Below are positions 6,384-9,498 of a DNA stretch of 9,498 nucleotides, piece after piece. The notes beneath the pieces are model-generated. The model made no database searches, had not been told where the DNA came from, and worked only from the letters and a program-made list of their open reading frames with translations. Each line of letters begins with the position of its first letter. The stretch's first letter is position 1. Source of the stretch: Anaerolineae bacterium (GTDB lineage Bacteria > Chloroflexota > Anaerolineae > Anaerolineales > UBA4823); contig JAUXFR010000024.1 of the NCBI GenBank assembly GCA_030622805.1, forward strand, positions 1 through 9,498, in the 5' to 3' direction. The position numbers and the translations under genes are program-made.

Positions 6384-8420
6384 ATGGAATTTAAATTACA
6401 TGCCCCATATAAACCAACCGGTGATCAACCGGAGGCAATCCGGCAGCTTGTTGAAGGCATACAGCAGGGATATCGAAATCAGGTGTTGTTAGGTGCGACA
6501 GGGACTGGGAAAACGTTCACCGTGGCATCCATTATCGAGCAGGTACAGATGCCAGCGCTCGTTATGGCGCATAATAAAACCCTTGGAGCGCAGTTGTACG
6601 CCGAATATAAAGAATTTTTCCCCGAAAACGCAGTCGAATACTTTGTCTCGTACTACGATTACTACCAGCCCGAGGCTTATGTCCCTCGACATGATCTGTA
6701 CATCGAAAAAGATGCGGATATTAATGAAGAGATCGAACGATTGCGCCTGGCAGCTACAACTGCCCTGATGTCTCGCAGAGATGTAATTATCGTGGCCTCC
6801 GTATCCTGTATCTATGGTCTCGGCGATCCCGAAGCCTACGGTCGGGTAGTGATCAATCTTGAGAGCGGAAATATTTACCGCCGCAACGCACTCCTCCGTC
6901 AACTTGTCGAAAGCCACTACCAGCGCAATGATCTCGAACTGCGCCCCGGTACGTTTCGTGTACGGGGTGATAGCCTGGATCTCATCCCTGCGTACCAGGA
7001 ACGCGTCGGCTATCGGATAACGTTCTTTGGTGATGAAGTGGAGCGTATCATCGAGTTCGATTCCATAACAGGAGAACTCCGTCGTGAACTGCAATCAATC
7101 CACATCTACCCGGCAAAGCACTTTATAACAGAAGATGACAAGCTGCGGCAGGCGATCACGGATATCGAGGATGAATTAACGGATAGAGTACGTTTTTTCA
7201 AATCTAACGAGCAGTTACTCGAAGCTCAGCGTATTGAACAGCGGACTTTGTATGATCTCGAGATGATGCGCGAAGTAGGATACTGCTCCGGGATAGAAAA
7301 TTACTCCAGGCACCTTGATCAGCGTCCGCAGGGGACGCCGCCCTGGACGTTGATGGACTACCTGCCGAGTGAGTACCTGCTCATTATCGATGAGAGTCAC
7401 ATGACTGTCCCCCAGATTCGGGGCATGTATAACGGCGATCGATCCCGAAAAAAGACTCTGGTTGAATTTGGCTTTCGATTGCCGTCTGCTCTAGATAACC
7501 GCCCATTGCGATTCGACGAGTTTGAGCAGCACATGGGTTACACATTATATACCACTGCGACACCCCGGCCGTACGAGATGCAGCTCAGTGACCAGGTCGT
7601 GGAGCAGGTCATACGTCCCACTGGTCTGGTCGATCCAGAAGTCGAAGTACGCCCAATCGAAGGACAGGTAGACGATCTTGTGGGAGAAATCCGTGCACGA
7701 GTTGAAATCGGTCAGCGAACGCTGGTCACCACATTGACCAAGCGTATGGCAGAGAAGCTTTCTGACTATTTGATGGAATTGGGAATCAAGGTGCACTATC
7801 TACACTCTGAGATCGATACCCTCGAGAGGGTAGGAATCCTGCGTGATCTGCGATTGGGTGTCTTTGATGTTGTGGTTGGGATCAACCTGCTCCGAGAGGG
7901 TCTGGATTTGCCGGAAGTCTCGTTAGTAGCCGTTTTGGACGCTGACAAAGAAGGATTTTTACGGTCCGATACTGCCCTGATCCAGACGATCGGTCGCGCA
8001 TCACGTCATGTTGACGGAAAAGTGATCATGTATGCTGATCGGGTGACCGATTCGATGAAGAGGGCGATTGAAGAGACAAACCGCAGGCGAGAGAAACAGG
8101 TCGCTTACAACGAAGAACATGGTATTAAACCGGTCAGTATCTTCAAAGAGGTTCGTGATCTGACCGATCGGATTACTGTAAAAGCTGTTGCTGAACCAAG
8201 AGCCGAATATACAACGGATCGAGTGGCTGGCATGCCTCAGAAAGAGATCAAGCGCGTGATTGATGAATTGAATAAGGAAATGAAACGCGCAGCAAAAGAA
8301 CTGGAGTTCGAGAAGGCTGCGATCTTACGCGACCAGATCTATGAATTGCGGACAATGCTTGCTTACGAAAGCGATGCTCCCCCCTGGGAGAGGATACGGC
8401 TGCTGGTCGGAGACGAGTAA
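6384..8420 (+). CDS. uvrB: Excinuclease ABC subunit B (UvrB), nucleotide excision repair
   Basis: UvrB receives damaged DNA from UvrA, verifies the lesion with its beta-hairpin and recruits UvrC for dual incision. The 678-residue length is normal. Visible motifs in order: Walker A GATGTGKT (37-44), the beta-hairpin YYDYYQPEAYVP (90-101), the SCIYGLGDPE block, DESH Walker B (336-339), helicase motif VI QTIGRASR (534-541) and the C-terminal UVR/UvrC-binding coiled coil (about 620-656, KEIKRVIDELNKEMKRAAKE). All appear complete. ATG 6384 is preceded by AGGA (6374-6377) with 6 nt spacing, overlapping the stop of the PHP gene, so translation is probably coupled. The operon ends at the hairpin at 8431. 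No LexA-type palindrome was recognised before the operon. Confidence 0.98.
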   Translation: MEFKLHAPYKPTGDQPEAIRQLVEGIQQGYRNQVLLGATGTGKTFTVASIIEQVQMPALVMAHNKTLGAQLYAEYKEFFPENAVEYFVSYYDYYQPEAYVPRHDLYIEKDADINEEIERLRLAATTALMSRRDVIIVASVSCIYGLGDPEAYGRVVINLESGNIYRRNALLRQLVESHYQRNDLELRPGTFRVRGDSLDLIPAYQERVGYRITFFGDEVERIIEFDSITGELRRELQSIHIYPAKHFITEDDKLRQAITDIEDELTDRVRFFKSNEQLLEAQRIEQRTLYDLEMMREVGYCSGIENYSRHLDQRPQGTPPWTLMDYLPSEYLLIIDESHMTVPQIRGMYNGDRSRKKTLVEFGFRLPSALDNRPLRFDEFEQHMGYTLYTTATPRPYEMQLSDQVVEQVIRPTGLVDPEVEVRPIEGQVDDLVGEIRARVEIGQRTLVTTLTKRMAEKLSDYLMELGIKVHYLHSEIDTLERVGILRDLRLGVFDVVVGINLLREGLDLPEVSLVAVLDADKEGFLRSDTALIQTIGRASRHVDGKVIMYADRVTDSMKRAIEETNRRREKQVAYNEEHGIKPVSIFKEVRDLTDRITVKAVAEPRAEYTTDRVAGMPQKEIKRVIDELNKEMKRAAKELEFEKAAILRDQIYELRTMLAYESDAPPWERIRLLVGDE

Positions 8421-8430
8421 GATAACCTTC

Positions 8431-8460
8431 AGAAGCGGTGTTTTCCAGAACACCGCTTCT
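8431..8460 (+). terminator. Strong hairpin terminator after uvrB
   Basis: AGAAGCGGTGTT (8431-8442) and AACACCGCTTCT (8449-8460) are perfect complements over 12 bp with loop TTCCAG. The hairpin begins 10 bp after the uvrB stop. The downstream sequence CCATTTAATTCATCTTTTCT is T-rich but lacks an immediate T-run, so termination may be less than complete or the hairpin may mainly protect the mRNA 3' end. Confidence 0.8.
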
Positions 8461-8501
8461 CCATTTAATTCATCTTTTCTACGTAACTTCTTCATAAGAA
8501 A

Positions 8502-8531
8502 TTCATAACTTATTTGTACCATTCTTATACC
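8502..8531 (+). promoter_or_regulatory. Possible weak promoter for the DUF4405 unit
   Basis: TTCATA (8502-8507) and TATACC (8526-8531) each match four of six consensus bases with an 18-bp spacer. They lie after the uvrB terminator and just before the GGAGG at 8541, where a promoter is expected. The transcript would start near 8538, with a leader of only a few bases before that Shine-Dalgarno. The match is weak, and other AT-rich hexamers in this gap would score similarly. Confidence 0.3.
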
Positions 8532-8552
8532 TTGATCTCTGGAGGTATCAGT

Positions 8553-8588
8553 ATGAGAAACCCACTTATATATAGAGGAGTGTGTTGA
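8553..8588 (+). CDS. 11-codon mini-ORF (possible leader peptide) abutting the membrane protein gene
   Basis: ATG at 8553 is preceded by GGAGG (8541-8545) with 7 nt spacing, as good a ribosome site as any real gene here. The frame encodes MRNPLIYRGVC and stops at TGA 8586-8588, immediately before the ATG (8589) of the DUF4405 gene. The mini-ORF also contains that gene's own GAGGAG site (8575-8580), so ribosomes on one would affect the other. It may be a coupling or regulatory leader peptide, or the remains of an older start region. No peptide family is recognised, and a short ORF like this could be accidental. Confidence 0.35.
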   Translation: MRNPLIYRGVC

Positions 8589-9140
8589 ATGATAAAGAGC
8601 AAAACGATTTCTAAAGAGACCCGCAACAACTGGTTGATTGACGCTGGTGTTTTTATGGGTGCGGTTGTTGCATCACTGACAGGAATTTACTTCCTGTTCC
8701 TACCGATTGGTGGATACCAGGGTGGACGAAACCCAATGTATGGCGTACGTATAATCTTTGATCGCTCAACCTGGGGTGATCTGCACCTCTGGGGTGGGAT
8801 CTTAATGATAGTGGCTGCTGTAATCCATATCGCTATTCACTGGAAGTGGATTGTGAATATGACGAAAAGAATTTATTACGACCTCTTCACAAACAAGACG
8901 TATCTCAACGCACGAGGTCGATTCAATGCCGGAATCAACGCAGTTATCGCCGCCAGTTTTTTGCTAACAGCATTGACAGGGATTTATCTGCTGCTGTTCC
9001 CTGGTGGATCGTTTGGTGTGCCTGATCCACTGATCTTGTTCACACGCACCACCTGGGATCTGATCCATACCTGGGCTGCTATTAGTATGATCATCGCTGG
9101 GGTCGTACATTTTGTAATCCATTGGAGATGGGTTGTATAA
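8589..9140 (+). CDS. Four-helix membrane protein with two tandem DUF4405 (cytochrome b-like) units
   Basis: The 183-residue integral membrane protein consists of two homologous halves offset by 94 residues. Unit 1 (about 14-89) has helices at about 16-38 and 68-88. Unit 2 (about 108-183) has helices at about 114-138 and 162-182. Each unit pairs a LTGIY(F/L)L first helix with a TW..(L/I)H.W and IH...HW(K/R)W second helix. The histidines fall at 66/80/84 and 160/174/178, the same H-x13-H-x3-H spacing in both. Two-helix histidine-bearing proteins of the DUF4405 family are cytochrome b-like and thought to bind heme, so electron transfer in the membrane is a reasonable inference; no heme evidence exists here. 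GAGGAG (8575-8580) lies 8 nt before the ATG. It is followed, 176 bp on, by a secreted protein gene on the same strand. Confidence 0.85.
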   Translation: MIKSKTISKETRNNWLIDAGVFMGAVVASLTGIYFLFLPIGGYQGGRNPMYGVRIIFDRSTWGDLHLWGGILMIVAAVIHIAIHWKWIVNMTKRIYYDLFTNKTYLNARGRFNAGINAVIAASFLLTALTGIYLLLFPGGSFGVPDPLILFTRTTWDLIHTWAAISMIIAGVVHFVIHWRWVV

Positions 9141-9316
9141 GTTACTGGTAAAGTCTTTCTGTCCATTTACCCATCAGGTGTAAATAGGCTCTCACAAGAA
9201 CAATCCACAGCATCGCATTCTTAGCAAGTATATATCTGTGGAAATAATTCAATCATTGTATTTAGTTTAGACACCCAGGAAATATTCAGAAACATAAAAG
9301 GTTAAAGGAGTTTGAC
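9141..9316 (+). other. Gap between the DUF4405 gene and the secreted protein gene
   Basis: No coding frame with a ribosome site is visible in these 176 bp. They hold a small imperfect hairpin (ATTTACCC 9165-9172 against GGTGTAAAT 9177-9185) without a T-run, and a 7-bp inverted repeat TCCACAG/CTGTGGA (9204-9210, 9236-9242) with a 25-nt loop. A TAGACA (9268-9273) resembles a -35 box but has no good -10 at the right distance. A strong AAAGGAG (9304-9310) serves the next gene. Confidence 0.5.
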
Positions 9317-9498
9317 ATGGTTAAAAAAGTGATAATCGCCGTTTTATTTGCCGGTTTGGTAGGAGTATTGATATGGGGGGGCGTAAATCGCACGCTCGCT
9401 AAGTCTGGTGAACCCGATCAGGGTCGCGGTGGTGCTTCAGCACATGAAGAAATTAGCATGGACAATGAAAATGGTTTCATTCGACAGGGGCAGCTAGA
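9317..9498 (+). CDS. Exported or membrane-anchored protein, N-terminal 60 residues, cut by the right edge
   Basis: ATG 9317 follows AAAGGAG (9304-9310) by 6 nt, a strong start. The product begins MVKKVIIAVLFAGLVGVLIW, a short positive N-terminus plus hydrophobic helix (about 5-20), then GGVNRTLAKSGE, where a signal peptidase site after TLA (Ala29) is plausible. After it comes a Gly/Asp-rich, flexible segment (DQGRGGASAHEE) and the frame leaves the window at ...FIRQGQL. It should be exported across the membrane, on the same side as part of the DUF4405 protein, its likely operon partner. In Anaerolineae-like genomes such starts precede several domain types, including ferritin-like DUF2202 proteins, whose first helix often begins after a 'GxLS/N-EAEA' stretch. 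The visible part is too short to decide. Confidence 0.8.
   Translation, partial: MVKKVIIAVLFAGLVGVLIWGGVNRTLAKSGEPDQGRGGASAHEEISMDNENGFIRQGQL

Noticed and set aside
6489..7094. Leftward 201-codon frame within uvrB
   Set aside because: It is the antisense shadow of a highly conserved gene; its translation (for example VVAFDKLTEE, FVIVVRD-like stretches) shows no domain, and there is no convincing start.
9165..9185. Small hairpin considered as a terminator after the DUF4405 gene
   Set aside because: The stem is AT-rich with a bulge and is followed by AGGCTCTCAC rather than a T-run.
9204..9242. TCCACAG/CTGTGGA pair considered as DnaA boxes or a small origin
   Set aside because: Each site matches only 7 of 9 positions of TTATCCACA, there are only two, and there are no replication genes nearby.
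9259..9273. TATTTAGTTTAGACA, 14 of 15 identical to TATTTAGTCTAGACA at 5297-5311
   Set aside because: Both lie upstream of genes, but a 14/15 match between two places in 9.5 kb is expected about twice by chance, and the positions relative to the starts differ (0 versus about 44 bp).

Overview
The window (about 50% GC) looks like chromosome of an uncultured bacterium, most likely a Chloroflexota member of the Anaerolineae type. The hints are a lipoprotein with a Pro/Thr 'TPTPTP' linker and a TPR-plus-lytic-transglycosylase layout, a periplasmic-binding protein ending in 'TPTPVP', a short SecG, and a DUF4405-type membrane protein followed by a secreted protein. This assignment rests on recalled family style, not on a search. 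No mobile element, CRISPR array, tRNA or rRNA is visible.

Left part (1-726). A 5'-partial unknown gene runs leftward from 252. It is followed by an AT-rich gap that contains a small, very GC-rich orphan piece of coding sequence (464-592, 34 of 42 codons ending in C), the C-terminal end of a gene whose body is missing. A near-consensus sigma-70 promoter (TTGACA-17 bp-TATAGT, 691-719) then points to a start of transcription almost exactly at the ATG at 727, so the next gene is probably read from a leaderless mRNA.

Centre (727-5310). A large TPR lytic transglycosylase lipoprotein (rightward) meets, four bases away, a family-5 solute-binding protein that lacks permease neighbours and a lipobox. 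Upstream of the latter is secG (leftward), with its own promoter. These are envelope and secretion functions.

Right part (5311-9498). Divergent from secG, a PHP-family metal-dependent phosphoesterase-like gene and uvrB form an operon with an 8-base gap, closed by a perfect 12-bp hairpin. Next is a second transcription unit: an 11-codon mini-ORF with its own strong SD, a membrane protein made of two tandem DUF4405 (cytochrome b-like) units that keep the same three-histidine pattern, and a secreted protein cut by the window edge. This last unit is the least ordinary part: a probable small heme membrane module plus an exported partner.

Most of the window is housekeeping. I see no clear undescribed multi-gene system. 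The best leads are the duplicated histidine-rich membrane protein with its mini-ORF and exported neighbour, the leaderless promoter, and the foreign-looking gene remnant.
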